Shown: one piece after another, positions 6,956 through 14,407 of the stretch
Position numbering within the stretch: position 1 is the first letter of the stretch
Layout: each line of letters opens with the position of its first letter
Assembly (NCBI GenBank): GCA_031550095.1
Contig: JAVBOX010000114.1
Location: forward strand, 1-30,779
From: Avichristensenella sp031550095
Lineage (GTDB): Bacteria > Bacillota > Clostridia > Christensenellales > Aristaeellaceae
DNA length: 30,779 bases
Reading direction: 5' to 3'
Notes under the pieces: model-generated
What the model saw: the letters and a program-made list of their open reading frames with translations, nothing else
Told to the model about the DNA's origin: nothing
The model's database searches: none
Made by a program: the position numbers and the translations under genes

Positions 6956-7339
6956 CTATAGAACATTCCCCCATGTCATATCATCCCGATGATGCAAATG
7001 CTCCAAAGCCTCCAATAGCAGGGTTGTTTGATCAAAGAAAAGCGCTTCATCCGAAACGACGAGGCCAACAAGCGCTTCCTTTAAATGCTGGGTCACCGTA
7101 TCCGTATCCACATGGCAAACCCATAGCTGAAAGAGCGGCTCCTTTTTTTCCCATTTTGTAATCAGCTCGGACAGGAGATGCAGCGCACGTTCTTTATCTC
7201 CGCTTCGAACAAGCGTCTCCATGGCGAGGACTTCCTCGGCATATTCTTTGGAGATGGTTTCGGTAAAAAGCATGCTGCCAATGCCTAGCGCCAGCACTAT
7301 AGGCAGTGTAATGAAAATGGTAAGGATGCGCTTGTTCAC
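6956..7339 (-). CDS. DUF4363 family membrane-anchored protein
   Basis: A 127-residue protein with one N-terminal transmembrane segment (about residues 4-25, ILTIFITLPIVLALGIGSML) and an outer helical domain rich in Glu, Leu and His. DUF4363 proteins are usually encoded next to DUF421 (YetF-like) genes, as here, and the function is unknown. The start is taken as GTG at 7337-7339, which shares one base with the yetF stop and has AAGGTGG 7 bp upstream; a TTG two codons earlier is an alternative. Probably forms a membrane complex with the upstream DUF421 protein (inference). Confidence 0.75.
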   Translation of the reverse strand: MNKRILTIFITLPIVLALGIGSMLFTETISKEYAEEVLAMETLVRSGDKERALHLLSELITKWEKKEPLFQLWVCHVDTDTVTQHLKEALVGLVVSDEALFFDQTTLLLEALEHLHHRDDMTWGNVL

Positions 7340-8064
7340 TACCAAACCACCTTTTCCGGAGCCAACGCTTGCCGTATCGTCAGCTTTGAGTTTTCTCCAC
7401 GGCCTTGGGCGAACAGCACCCCTTGGGTGTCCAAGCTTGCGAGCAGCACGTCTTCCGGCCCATGGAAGCCGGAATCCGCCAGGGCCTTTCTTAACCAGTC
7501 GCTGTCCAACCCGCCAACCGACAGGTTTTCCACTTGAACTTTTCCATCCATCACAAGCGTCAGCGGAATCCCTTCATAACCAACAGCAATCTCCATATCC
7601 AGCGGTGTGACTGGCCGCTTCTCCGCATTGGGAAAAACGCTCATCTTTCCGCTCGTTTCAAGGATGGCTGTGCCTACATCGGCCACATCCAGCATGCCAC
7701 AGGCGCGAAGCTCCTCAAGCAGATCGTTGAGGTCAAAACACATTCGCCGAAGCTCCGCTTCCTGGATCACACCCTTCTTGATGAGAATGCTCGGCGTACC
7801 GCTGATGATGGACCGAATTCGCTGGCTTTTAAGGCTGCTCAGGGTAAAAGCGCTGTGAAGCATCATCAAGGTCAGCATAGGCACAATGCCATAGAGAAGC
7901 GGCACCCCCACATCCCCCATGGGCGTTGCGGCCAAATCCGCGATCATGATGGCGATGACTAGTTCATAGGGCTGCAGTTGGCTGATCTGCCGCTTACCCA
8001 TCATGCGCATCACGAAAACAGCGACAAGAAACAACAGGATCGTTCGAATTAAGACGGTCAGCAT
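7339..8064 (-). CDS. yetF: DUF421 (YetF-like) membrane protein
   Basis: A 241-residue member of the DUF421 family: three N-terminal membrane helices, then two cytosolic alpha/beta subdomains. The hallmark MGKRQISQLQPYELVIAIMI is at residues 22-41. Relatives in Bacillus are found in the spore or cell membrane without a settled biochemical role. The start at 8062-8064 (MLTVLIRT) is preferred over an ATG ten codons upstream. It matches the family start and has GGAGA 6 bp upstream, and the upstream ATG overlaps the likely -10 box. It is one unit with the following DUF4363 gene and divergent from the GT2 gene. Confidence 0.85.
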   Translation of the reverse strand: MLTVLIRTILLFLVAVFVMRMMGKRQISQLQPYELVIAIMIADLAATPMGDVGVPLLYGIVPMLTLMMLHSAFTLSSLKSQRIRSIISGTPSILIKKGVIQEAELRRMCFDLNDLLEELRACGMLDVADVGTAILETSGKMSVFPNAEKRPVTPLDMEIAVGYEGIPLTLVMDGKVQVENLSVGGLDSDWLRKALADSGFHGPEDVLLASLDTQGVLFAQGRGENSKLTIRQALAPEKVVW

Positions 8065-8092
8065 CACATGTCTCCGATAACGTTCGTTTTTC

Positions 8093-8120
8093 ATAGTATG
8101 GCAAGGTTTACATCTGAAAA
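8093..8120 (-). promoter_or_regulatory. Candidate yetF promoter
   Basis: On the minus strand TTTTCA (8115-8120), a 16-bp spacer and TACTAT (8093-8098). It would start near 8086, just before the preferred start at 8064. It overlaps the opposing GT2 promoter, so the two may compete. Confidence 0.35.
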
Positions 8121-8136
8121 TCCCCTGTGGTATACT
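8107..8136 (+). promoter_or_regulatory. GT2 promoter with no room for a 5' leader
   Basis: TTTACA (8107-8112), 18-bp spacer, TATACT (8131-8136). Only 6 bp separate the -10 box from the ATG at 8143, so transcription should begin at or within a base or two of the start codon. No Shine-Dalgarno sequence is present. This predicts a leaderless mRNA. Confidence 0.6.
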
Positions 8137-8142
8137 AATCTC

Positions 8143-9042
8143 ATGAGATTATCGATTGCCGTGCCCTGCTATAATGAGGAAGAGGCGCTTCCCTATTTCA
8201 AAAAGCGCTTTAATGAGATTGCTTCGCAAATGGATGGCATTTCCTTTGAGCTCATTTTGATCAATGACGGCTCACGGGACGGCACATTGGCGCTGGCCAA
8301 TGCGTTGGCGGATCAGGACCCACGAGTGCAGGTGCTCAGCCTTTCCCGCAATTGGGGCAAGGAAGCGGCCCTCCACGCAGGGCTTTCTTTTTCCACCGGC
8401 GATTTTGTGGCGGTAATGGATGCCGATTTGCAGGACCCCCCTGAGCTCCTGATGGAAATGCTGAGGATGCTCCGCGAAACAGGATGCGATTGTGTCGCCA
8501 CCAAACGGGTTACCCGCACCGGGGAACCTCCTGCCCGCTCCTTTTTTGCCAGGGCTTTTTACCGGTGGATCAACCGAGTTTCTCCTATCCATGTGGAAGA
8601 TGGCGCCCGAGACTTTCGCTTGATGCGGCGGGAAATGGTCGATGCCGTTCTATCCTTGACAGAACGGCGCAGATTTTCCAAAGGGCTTTTCGCGTGGGTT
8701 GGATTTGATGTGCGCTACATCGGTTATGAGAATGTTGAGCGGGTCGCCGGTGTTACAAAATGGTCTTTCTGGAGTTTATTCCGCTATGCCATCGAGGGCA
8801 TCATCAGCCTAACGCCAGCGCCTCTCTATTTTTCATTCATTCTTAGCGCTGTATGTGCGTTTACCTGCATTTGCCTGCTTTGCTTCGCCCAATGGGCGCC
8901 TGCCCTGATGACCGGCATCACGGCGCTTATTCTTTTGGGCATTGGGACGCTTGGACGCTACATCGCCCGGATTTTTGATGAAGTTAAGAAAAGGCCCTTG
9001 TTCATACGCAAAGGCAGTTATGGGATATCTCAAGGCGAGTAA
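8143..9042 (+). CDS. GT2 family glycosyltransferase, polyprenyl-phosphate type
   Basis: Transfers a sugar from a nucleotide donor, most likely onto undecaprenyl phosphate at the inner face of the membrane (GtrB/DPM1-like). The 299-residue protein begins MRLSIAVPCYNEEEALPYF. It carries INDGSRDGT (about 39-47) and the metal-binding DADLQDPPE (about 92-100), and ends with two membrane helices (about 228-285) plus a basic tail. The start at 8143 is the family-typical MRLSIAVPCYNEE; a reading 25 codons longer would begin before the -10 box. No GtrA-like flippase or other glycan genes are adjacent, so the acceptor sugar pathway is unknown. Confidence 0.88.
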   Translation: MRLSIAVPCYNEEEALPYFKKRFNEIASQMDGISFELILINDGSRDGTLALANALADQDPRVQVLSLSRNWGKEAALHAGLSFSTGDFVAVMDADLQDPPELLMEMLRMLRETGCDCVATKRVTRTGEPPARSFFARAFYRWINRVSPIHVEDGARDFRLMRREMVDAVLSLTERRRFSKGLFAWVGFDVRYIGYENVERVAGVTKWSFWSLFRYAIEGIISLTPAPLYFSFILSAVCAFTCICLLCFAQWAPALMTGITALILLGIGTLGRYIARIFDEVKKRPLFIRKGSYGISQGE

Positions 9043-9096
9043 TCCCATCACCAAGTTATTTCTACTTTAAAACACAGTAGCCAGGAGGAATTCACC

Positions 9097-10059
9097 ATGC
9101 CAGTCTTTGAGATGCCACTTTCGGAACTGAAGTCTTATCTCGGCACCAATCCTAAGCCTGCTGATTTTGACGCGTATTGGGATCGTGGGTTGGCGGAAAT
9201 GCATGCCTTGGGTACGGAATGCACCCTGATTCCCGCCGCGTTTCAAACCCCCACTGTCCGCTGCGATGACCTGGACTTGACAGGCGTAGGCGGGGCCCAG
9301 GTGTACGCCAAGCTCTTCCGCCCCATCGGCAAGACGAATTGCCCCCTGGTGCTTCGGTTCCACGGGTATACCTGGCATTCTGGCGATTGGTCTGAGCTGA
9401 TCGGCTACGCGGCGTCCGGCTTTGTGGTGGCAGCCATGGATTGCCGCGGACAAGGAGGCAAATCCGAGGATGTGGGCGGCGTAAAGGGCAATACCCAACG
9501 AGGAAGCATCATTCGCGGGTTGGACGACCCGGATCTGGATAAGCTGCTCATGCGCAATGTCTATCTGGATACCGCTCAGTTGGCCCGCATCACAATGGCG
9601 CTGCCTGAAGTGGATGAAACCCGGGTCGGCGTCTTTGGCGGCAGCCAAGGCGGCGGATTGACGCTGGCGTGTGCCGCGCTGGAACCCAGGGTACAGCGGC
9701 TTGCGCCCATGTATCCTTTCCTCTGCGACTATAAGCGCGTATGGGACATGGATCTGGCGATAGACGCCTATGCGGAACTAAAAGAATATTTCCGCCTCTT
9801 CGATCCCCGCCACGAGCGGGAAGCGGCAATCTTTGAAAAACTTGGATACATTGACATCCAGTTCTTGGCGCAGCGCATTCGCGGGGAAGTTCTGATGTTA
9901 ACAGGCTTGATGGATACGGTGTGCCCGCCCTCTACGCAATTTTCCGCCTACAACAAGATAACCTCAGCAAAGCAAATGATGACGTGGCCCGACTTCAGGC
10001 ACGAAACACTGCCCGGCGCCTCTGACATTACCTTCCAGTTCATGCTGAAAATGCTGTAA
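9097..10059 (+). CDS. CE7 acetyl esterase (acetylxylan esterase / cephalosporin-C deacetylase)
   Basis: An alpha/beta-hydrolase of carbohydrate esterase family 7, removing acetyl groups from short acetylated sugars, typically inside the cell. The 320-residue protein has the family motifs in order: oxyanion HGYTWHSGDW (89-98), RGQGG (117-121), GGSQGG with the nucleophile Ser183 (181-186), Asp273 in GLMDTVCPPST, and His302 in RHE. No signal peptide is seen, which fits a cytosolic hexamer. AGGAGG is well placed upstream. It may be cotranscribed with the GT2 gene 54 bp upstream. CE7 enzymes often go with xylo-oligosaccharide use, but no glycosidase is nearby. Confidence 0.93.
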   Translation: MPVFEMPLSELKSYLGTNPKPADFDAYWDRGLAEMHALGTECTLIPAAFQTPTVRCDDLDLTGVGGAQVYAKLFRPIGKTNCPLVLRFHGYTWHSGDWSELIGYAASGFVVAAMDCRGQGGKSEDVGGVKGNTQRGSIIRGLDDPDLDKLLMRNVYLDTAQLARITMALPEVDETRVGVFGGSQGGGLTLACAALEPRVQRLAPMYPFLCDYKRVWDMDLAIDAYAELKEYFRLFDPRHEREAAIFEKLGYIDIQFLAQRIRGEVLMLTGLMDTVCPPSTQFSAYNKITSAKQMMTWPDFRHETLPGASDITFQFMLKML

Positions 10060-10070
10060 GCGTATAAACA

Positions 10071-10344
10071 CCCCTCCACCGGTTTTGCCGGTGGAGGGGC
10101 AGACCATCAACAAACCCCGACACCTCAACCTGGGATGCATGAAGGGGCCTCCGCCCCTTCATATTCAATCGTATCGCCCGGCTTTGCCGGGCGGGCGGGG
10201 AGTTTTCAAGCGGCTTGCCGCCTGAAAACATTCCTTTCACGGCCGGAAGACCGTGCAGTCGAACGGAATGCATATTGCATTCCGTTCGAGCGTGTCGACT
10301 TTGTCGACACGCTGACCCCTCCACCGGTTTTGCCGGTGGAGGGG
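10071..10344. repeat. Array of eight hairpins bounded by identical 29-bp copies
   Basis: Between the convergent CE7 and hsp20 genes lie eight consecutive inverted repeats. H1 10071-10099: 12-bp arms CCCCTCCACCGG, loop TTTTG. H2 10139-10162: arms ATGAAGGGGC. H3 10175-10193: arms CGCCCGGC, loop TTT. H4 10202-10229: arms about 13 bp with one mismatch. H5 10238-10255: arms CACGG. H6 10259-10289: 14-bp arms, loop TAT. H7 10290-10312: arms GCGTGTCGAC, loop TTT. H8 10316-10344 is an exact copy of H1. Stems differ from each other, and loops are mostly 2-5 nt. No T-runs follow, so these are not ordinary terminators. Confidence 0.95.
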
Positions 10345-10371
10345 TATTAGCGTTAGTCCCCAGAATAGGTT

Positions 10372-10788
10372 TTACGGTTGCTGAATCACGATTTTTCGAG
10401 GCGCGGGCGCTTCGGCCTCTTTGCACTTGGGCAGGGTTACCCGCAGGATTCCATTTTTATACTGCGCGGAAATCTGATCCTCCTCCACATTTTCAATGGT
10501 GAAGCTGCGGCGCACTGAGCGGGAAGCGAATGATGGCCGGTCCTCTCCCCCTTCTTTATGTTCCGCCGAAATAGTCAGCAGTCCGTCGTGAATGGACAAA
10601 TCAATCTCATTGGGCTCAAACCCCGGGATTTCCGCATCAAAAAGATAAGCCGTCTCGGTTTCGCGAATGCTTGTGCGCATTGGCGAATTCATGAATTCCG
10701 CAAATGGGCGAAAGAGCTCATCCGTTGCGAAGGGCCAGTAGGCATTGCGACGGGCGGGTGTGTTGTTCACTTTGGTCAATGTAATCAC
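10372..10788 (-). CDS. Hsp20 / alpha-crystallin small heat-shock protein
   Basis: An ATP-independent chaperone that holds unfolded proteins for later refolding or degradation. The 138-residue protein has a short N-terminal arm, the alpha-crystallin domain (about 38-130, with AEIPGFEPNEIDLSIHDG and NGILRVTLPK) and a C-terminal I-x-I anchor, RKIVIQ. The start is taken as GTG at 10786-10788, with GAGGAGG 9 bp upstream; a longer reading would begin at the edge of the transcript. Its promoter overlaps a CtsR-like site, so it probably responds to heat together with ctsR-mcsA-mcsB. Confidence 0.9.
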   Translation of the reverse strand: MITLTKVNNTPARRNAYWPFATDELFRPFAEFMNSPMRTSIRETETAYLFDAEIPGFEPNEIDLSIHDGLLTISAEHKEGGEDRPSFASRSVRRSFTIENVEEDQISAQYKNGILRVTLPKCKEAEAPAPRKIVIQQP

Positions 10789-10841
10789 TATTCTCAACCT
10801 CCTCACAATGTTTGGATCATCGTTGTCCTTGATTCGATGTA

Positions 10842-10871
10842 AGCATATCACAATAGACAAAGAAAGTCAAG
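10842..10871 (-). promoter_or_regulatory. hsp20 promoter with candidate CtsR operator
   Basis: On the minus strand TTGACT (10865-10870), 17 bp, TATGCT (10842-10847), a good sigma-A promoter. Over the -35 box, read on the plus strand, is AGACAAA-GAA-AGTCAAG (10855-10871). This is a CtsR-type direct repeat with the correct 3-bp spacer and one mismatch per heptad. Confidence 0.6.
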
Positions 10872-10933
10872 GTTTAATTTTGAACAACCTGTAAATTCGG
10901 CTTTTCATTTCTGGTTATGAGCAATAAAGATAC

Positions 10934-10962
10934 TTGTATATGCGTCTTAAGTGTGTCATACT
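10934..10962 (+). promoter_or_regulatory. Promoter of the parvulin foldase gene
   Basis: TTGTAT (10934-10939), 17 bp, CATACT (10957-10962). The gene's AAGGGGG ribosome site follows, 7-8 bp before the ATG at 10992. Confidence 0.6.
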
Positions 10963-10991
10963 GGTGCGGAATAATGTAAGGGGGATCTCTC

Positions 10992-12467
10992 ATGAAAAAA
11001 AAGAACATTCTTGCGCTTCTGCTGTCATTGCTGATGATAGCGTCTCTGGCTTCCGCGGAAACCGCGGCGGATCCTGTCGTCATTAAAATCGGCGAGACCG
11101 CCATCCCGCTGAGCACGGCGCAAAAGTTTTTTGACACACAATACACCATGTATCGGGATGATTATGCTGCAAACGGTCAGATTTTGACCGAAGATGATAT
11201 AAAAATCATTCTGAATGAATCCATAGAGCTTCAGGTGCTTACCACGCTGATGGATATAAAAGTCACGGAAAACGACTTTTCCGCCATCACCGAGGAACAA
11301 AAGGCGCAACTCAGAACCCAGACAGAGGCGGATTTCACCGATAATGTCAACTCCTTTGCCATGTATTTTGGAATTAGCATTGAAGAAGCGCAAAAGGCCG
11401 TCGCGGAATACGGCATTACTGTGGACACCATGTATGAGGCGGCGCTGGCTGATTTCCCGTATCAGCGTCTATACGAAATGGCCACGGAAGATGTCACCGT
11501 AACCGATGAAGAAGTGGCAAAAGCATATGAAAGCTATGTGGCGGCTGACAAGGCCATGCTGGAGGATAACGCGAGCACTTATGAGTACATGAGTGCCGGG
11601 TATATGAGTGAATATGATAGCTATACCGGCTATACAGGTCCGGCGCGGACGCTGCCCTTCTACATTCCCGAAGGGTTCCGCAGGGTGAAGCACATTTTGC
11701 TTGAATACCCGGAAGCTATTGCGACCTCTCTGGAAGAAATCAAAACCCAGATGACGGATCTAGATGATAACATCTACCTGCTGAACGAAGAGATGTACGC
11801 CCTGGAAAATGTACAGGAAAACCCGGAAAAGGAACCCCGCAAGCCGGAAGAAATCCAGGCGGATATCGATGCCAAGACAGCGGAGCTCTCTACGCTGGAA
11901 GCACAATATGCTGAAGCGCAAAAAAATGCGCAGCCTGAAATGCAGCCCATCCTGGATGAGGTAAACGCGAAGATTGAGGCTGGCGAGTCCTTTGACAAGC
12001 TGATCGAAGAATATGGCAAGGATCCTGGCATGGTGACAAACAAGGATGGTTACATGGTGCATAAGGAATCCATCATGTGGGATATTGCATTCCGGGATGC
12101 CGCGATGTCGCTGGAGAAGGTTGGCGACATCAGCGAACCGGTCATGACGAGCTTTGGCTCCCATATCATACAGTACGTCGCCGACGTGGCGGGGGGCACT
12201 GTTCCCATGACGGATGAAATTACCGCCGCGATAAAGGATACGCTTTTGGCTTCCTATAAGGATGAAGCTTTTGCCGTCAAGCTTGATGAATGGATGAAGG
12301 AATACGAAATCGAAAAGCATCCGGAGCTGATCGTGTTGCCTTCGCCAGAACCGGCAGAAACCGATGAGGACCCCGTACAGGATGCCGAAAGCACAGAATC
12401 CACCGAATCCCCTGCCCCAGCGAGCGATGAAGCGACACCTGCAGCCAGTGAAAAACCGGCAGGCTGA
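10992..12467 (+). CDS. Secreted parvulin-type peptidyl-prolyl isomerase / foldase (PrsA/SurA-like)
   Basis: Likely helps exported proteins fold outside the membrane. The 491-residue protein has a signal peptide with a signal-peptidase-I site (ASA before Glu23) and no lipobox cysteine, unlike classical PrsA. A helical SurA-N-like chaperone domain follows (about 30-225). A parvulin domain starts at RRVKHILLEY (about 228) and ends at GSHIIQYV (about 388). It is split by a coiled-coil insert (about 243-312) rich in Glu, Leu and Gln. The catalytic region after the insert shows GESFDKLIEEYGKDPG. The tail (about 455-491) is a low-complexity Pro/Glu/Ser/Thr stretch, perhaps spanning the wall. Own promoter and terminator, hence a single-gene unit. 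Confidence 0.85.
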   Translation: MKKKNILALLLSLLMIASLASAETAADPVVIKIGETAIPLSTAQKFFDTQYTMYRDDYAANGQILTEDDIKIILNESIELQVLTTLMDIKVTENDFSAITEEQKAQLRTQTEADFTDNVNSFAMYFGISIEEAQKAVAEYGITVDTMYEAALADFPYQRLYEMATEDVTVTDEEVAKAYESYVAADKAMLEDNASTYEYMSAGYMSEYDSYTGYTGPARTLPFYIPEGFRRVKHILLEYPEAIATSLEEIKTQMTDLDDNIYLLNEEMYALENVQENPEKEPRKPEEIQADIDAKTAELSTLEAQYAEAQKNAQPEMQPILDEVNAKIEAGESFDKLIEEYGKDPGMVTNKDGYMVHKESIMWDIAFRDAAMSLEKVGDISEPVMTSFGSHIIQYVADVAGGTVPMTDEITAAIKDTLLASYKDEAFAVKLDEWMKEYEIEKHPELIVLPSPEPAETDEDPVQDAESTESTESPAPASDEATPAASEKPAG

Positions 12468-12515
12468 TTGGTGGGCGTCTCATGATCTGTATCTGAAAGC
12501 TTAAAAGAAATCAAC

Positions 12516-12556
12516 AAAAAAACGATCTAACGCAGCAGCGTCGGATCGTTTTTTTC
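12516..12556 (+). terminator. Intrinsic terminator of the parvulin gene
   Basis: AAAAACGATC and GATCGTTTTT pair around an inner ACGC/GCGT stem, followed by a run of seven T on the plus strand. Confidence 0.85.
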
Positions 12557-12579
12557 TTGCAACACTTCGTTGTGAAAGT

Positions 12580-12746
12580 TAAGGCAACACCGCACAAAGG
12601 AGCGTCGCCGGCATTGCGAGAGATTTTCGCGCTGATCGAGGAGCCTGGAGGAAGCCGTAGTAGCGCTACGGCGACCGCAAGAGCGACACAGAGCAGCACG
12701 AAAAGATCTGCAAGGACGGTGTGCGCGACTGTGCGGTGTTGCCTTA
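12580..12746. mobile_element. MITE-like element with 15-bp terminal inverted repeats and TA duplication
   Basis: A 163-bp element (12582-12744) begins with AGGCAACACCGCACA and ends with its exact reverse complement. It is flanked on both sides by TA (12580-12581 and 12745-12746). TA duplication is typical of IS630/Tc1-mariner transposition. The interior has no transposase frame but has a hairpin GCCGTAG/CTACGGC (12654-12672). The right end lies 2 bp beyond the TAG stop of the heptad-repeat gene. The best reading is a non-autonomous element mobilised in trans; no copy of the parent element is in the window. Confidence 0.8.
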
Positions 12747-12748
12747 GT

Positions 12749-14407
12749 CTATTTGAACAAGGCGATCAACCGGCTAAGGAAGGTTTCGTTTTGGGTGTTC
12801 TGCGCGGATACAACCTCATCGGCAGGAACGGAAATTGCCTCTGTCATATAGACAAACTGAAGAGAACGGACGGTATGATTGGGGCTCACAAAGGAAGGGA
12901 TCGGCTCATCTCCTGTCGTGGCGGATACGGGCATGTCTGCCATGAGGGAAAAGGCCTCCTGGATGCCGGCCAGCATTTGGGCCTGCCCCTCCGCCAGCGC
13001 CTGGGCACTTTCGGGGAAAGCGGCGGCCCCTGTGGAGAGCTGGGCTATGCCAGCCGCCATGCCCCGCGTGCCTTCCTTCATTGAGGTTACGCCATCCAAA
13101 AGGGGTTGAATCCCTTCCGCTAGGGGCTTCACAGCGCTTGACAAGGTCGCGATGCCCTCGTTCTGCGATGCAAGGCCGGTCTTGATGGCCGTGCCACTTT
13201 CCGCAAGCTGCTGTATGCCTAAGGCCAGCGGCTCTGCCTGGGCGGCAATTCCGGATACGCCTCCCGTGTAAGCGGTGATCCCTTCGGTTAAGGCGGTGAG
13301 CTGAATCTTTAAAGCCTCCTGCTGGGCTTTGGGCAACTGGGCCATCATCGGCTTCAGACCTTCGGATAGCGCCGCCATCCCCACGACAAGGTCAGCACCC
13401 CCCGCGGAAACGGTATTGATGCCTTGAAGAAGCTGATTTGCCCCTGAAAGAGCTTGCTGCGCACTGTCGATATAGGTGGTGGCCCCGCTCGTCAGCGTTG
13501 CGGACCCCTCCGCCAGGGTGCCGATGCTTTCCGGAAGCGCGTTGACCGCCGTAAGGACCTGGGATACGCCGCTTCCAAGGGTATCCATTCCCGTTGCCAC
13601 AGAGGCTGAATTCTCTGCCAATGAAGCAAGTCCGCTGGACAGAGCCGTCAGACCTTCCACCAGCTTTGCGTTTCCTTCCGCCAACTGTGTGGCCCCCTCG
13701 CCCAACCCGGTCGCTTTCTCGGCCATGCCTCCCATGTCGATCCCCAGCATTCCACCAAGGCTCATGGGGATTGCCGTGATGGTGATGGCATCCATCTCAA
13801 ATTTTTCCGCGTCAAAGGCGATGGAAAAATCGGCGTCCTTCCCCGGCAGGACGGTGTAAGTCAGGTTCCTTGTCTTCCCAACCAAGGCGCCGGCGGAACC
13901 GAGGGCATATACATTGGCGGCGCTGGACGGCAAAGGAATTTGTACCTGCCCAAAAAACCGAGTGCGAAAAGCCTCGGCCGCACGTGGGTTGCTTCGGACG
14001 GATAAATCGATTCCAAAGCGACCGGTTTGTCCGGCAAGCGCATCCGGTTCCACCGGCGCACCGTCCAATGAGTACACGATGTCAAAGAGGAAAGGCGGTT
14101 GAGCTTCTTCCAAGATCCCAACGGAATAGAAGCCTTCCGGATCCGCGGGAACTGACCAAGCCATTGTATCTCCATCCAGTTCCGGCTCAATATCCCGAAC
14201 CATGGCGGATACATGGGCATAGACGCCATAATCTATGTAGGTGCCCGCTTCCGGCGTTTCGATATGGTTGACCACATACGTGGCCTCCTGGACACCGGAA
14301 GCGCTCAATTTCGTATACACCGTCTCATCCTTATTCATTTCCGCAAAAGCGCTTGTCGTCCCCATCAGCAAGGCGAGCGCCAGCGCCACCACAAGAAGCT
14401 TTTTCAT
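12749..14407 (-). CDS. Secreted heptad-repeat protein (YhgE/Pip-like), MMPL partner
   Basis: A 552-residue protein with a signal peptide (cleavage after AFA, about residue 22), an N-terminal beta-rich domain (about 25-225), and a long run of Leu/Gly/Ala heptads (about 230-460). Units such as LAEGNAKLVEGL and LAEGSATLTSGA follow the pattern of YhgE/Pip-type proteins. A short C-terminal region follows. Unlike typical YhgE there is no C-terminal block of membrane helices, so the protein should be wholly outside the membrane or held by its partner. Its start overlaps the MMPL stop by 4 bp. Probably an extracytoplasmic subunit of the transporter (inference). A MITE-like element lies just past its stop. 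Confidence 0.75.
   Translation of the reverse strand: MKKLLVVALALALLMGTTSAFAEMNKDETVYTKLSASGVQEATYVVNHIETPEAGTYIDYGVYAHVSAMVRDIEPELDGDTMAWSVPADPEGFYSVGILEEAQPPFLFDIVYSLDGAPVEPDALAGQTGRFGIDLSVRSNPRAAEAFRTRFFGQVQIPLPSSAANVYALGSAGALVGKTRNLTYTVLPGKDADFSIAFDAEKFEMDAITITAIPMSLGGMLGIDMGGMAEKATGLGEGATQLAEGNAKLVEGLTALSSGLASLAENSASVATGMDTLGSGVSQVLTAVNALPESIGTLAEGSATLTSGATTYIDSAQQALSGANQLLQGINTVSAGGADLVVGMAALSEGLKPMMAQLPKAQQEALKIQLTALTEGITAYTGGVSGIAAQAEPLALGIQQLAESGTAIKTGLASQNEGIATLSSAVKPLAEGIQPLLDGVTSMKEGTRGMAAGIAQLSTGAAAFPESAQALAEGQAQMLAGIQEAFSLMADMPVSATTGDEPIPSFVSPNHTVRSLQFVYMTEAISVPADEVVSAQNTQNETFLSRLIALFK

Noticed and set aside
6508..7161. Several short plus-strand open frames in the AT-rich region
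   Set aside because: No ribosome sites, Phe/Pro/Ser-rich translations and no recognisable domain; the last one runs antisense into the DUF4363 gene.
10071..10344. CRISPR array or ordinary terminators
   Set aside because: The repeats are unlike one another, with no spacers of constant size and no cas genes, and none is followed by a T-run.
10789..10991. CIRCE (HrcA) element near hsp20
   Set aside because: No TTAGCACTC-N9-GAGTGCTAA-like inverted repeat was found; only the CtsR-like site is present.
12557..13084. A 175-codon plus-strand open frame across the MITE-like element
   Set aside because: It starts in the terminator, crosses the non-coding element and continues antisense to the heptad-repeat gene.
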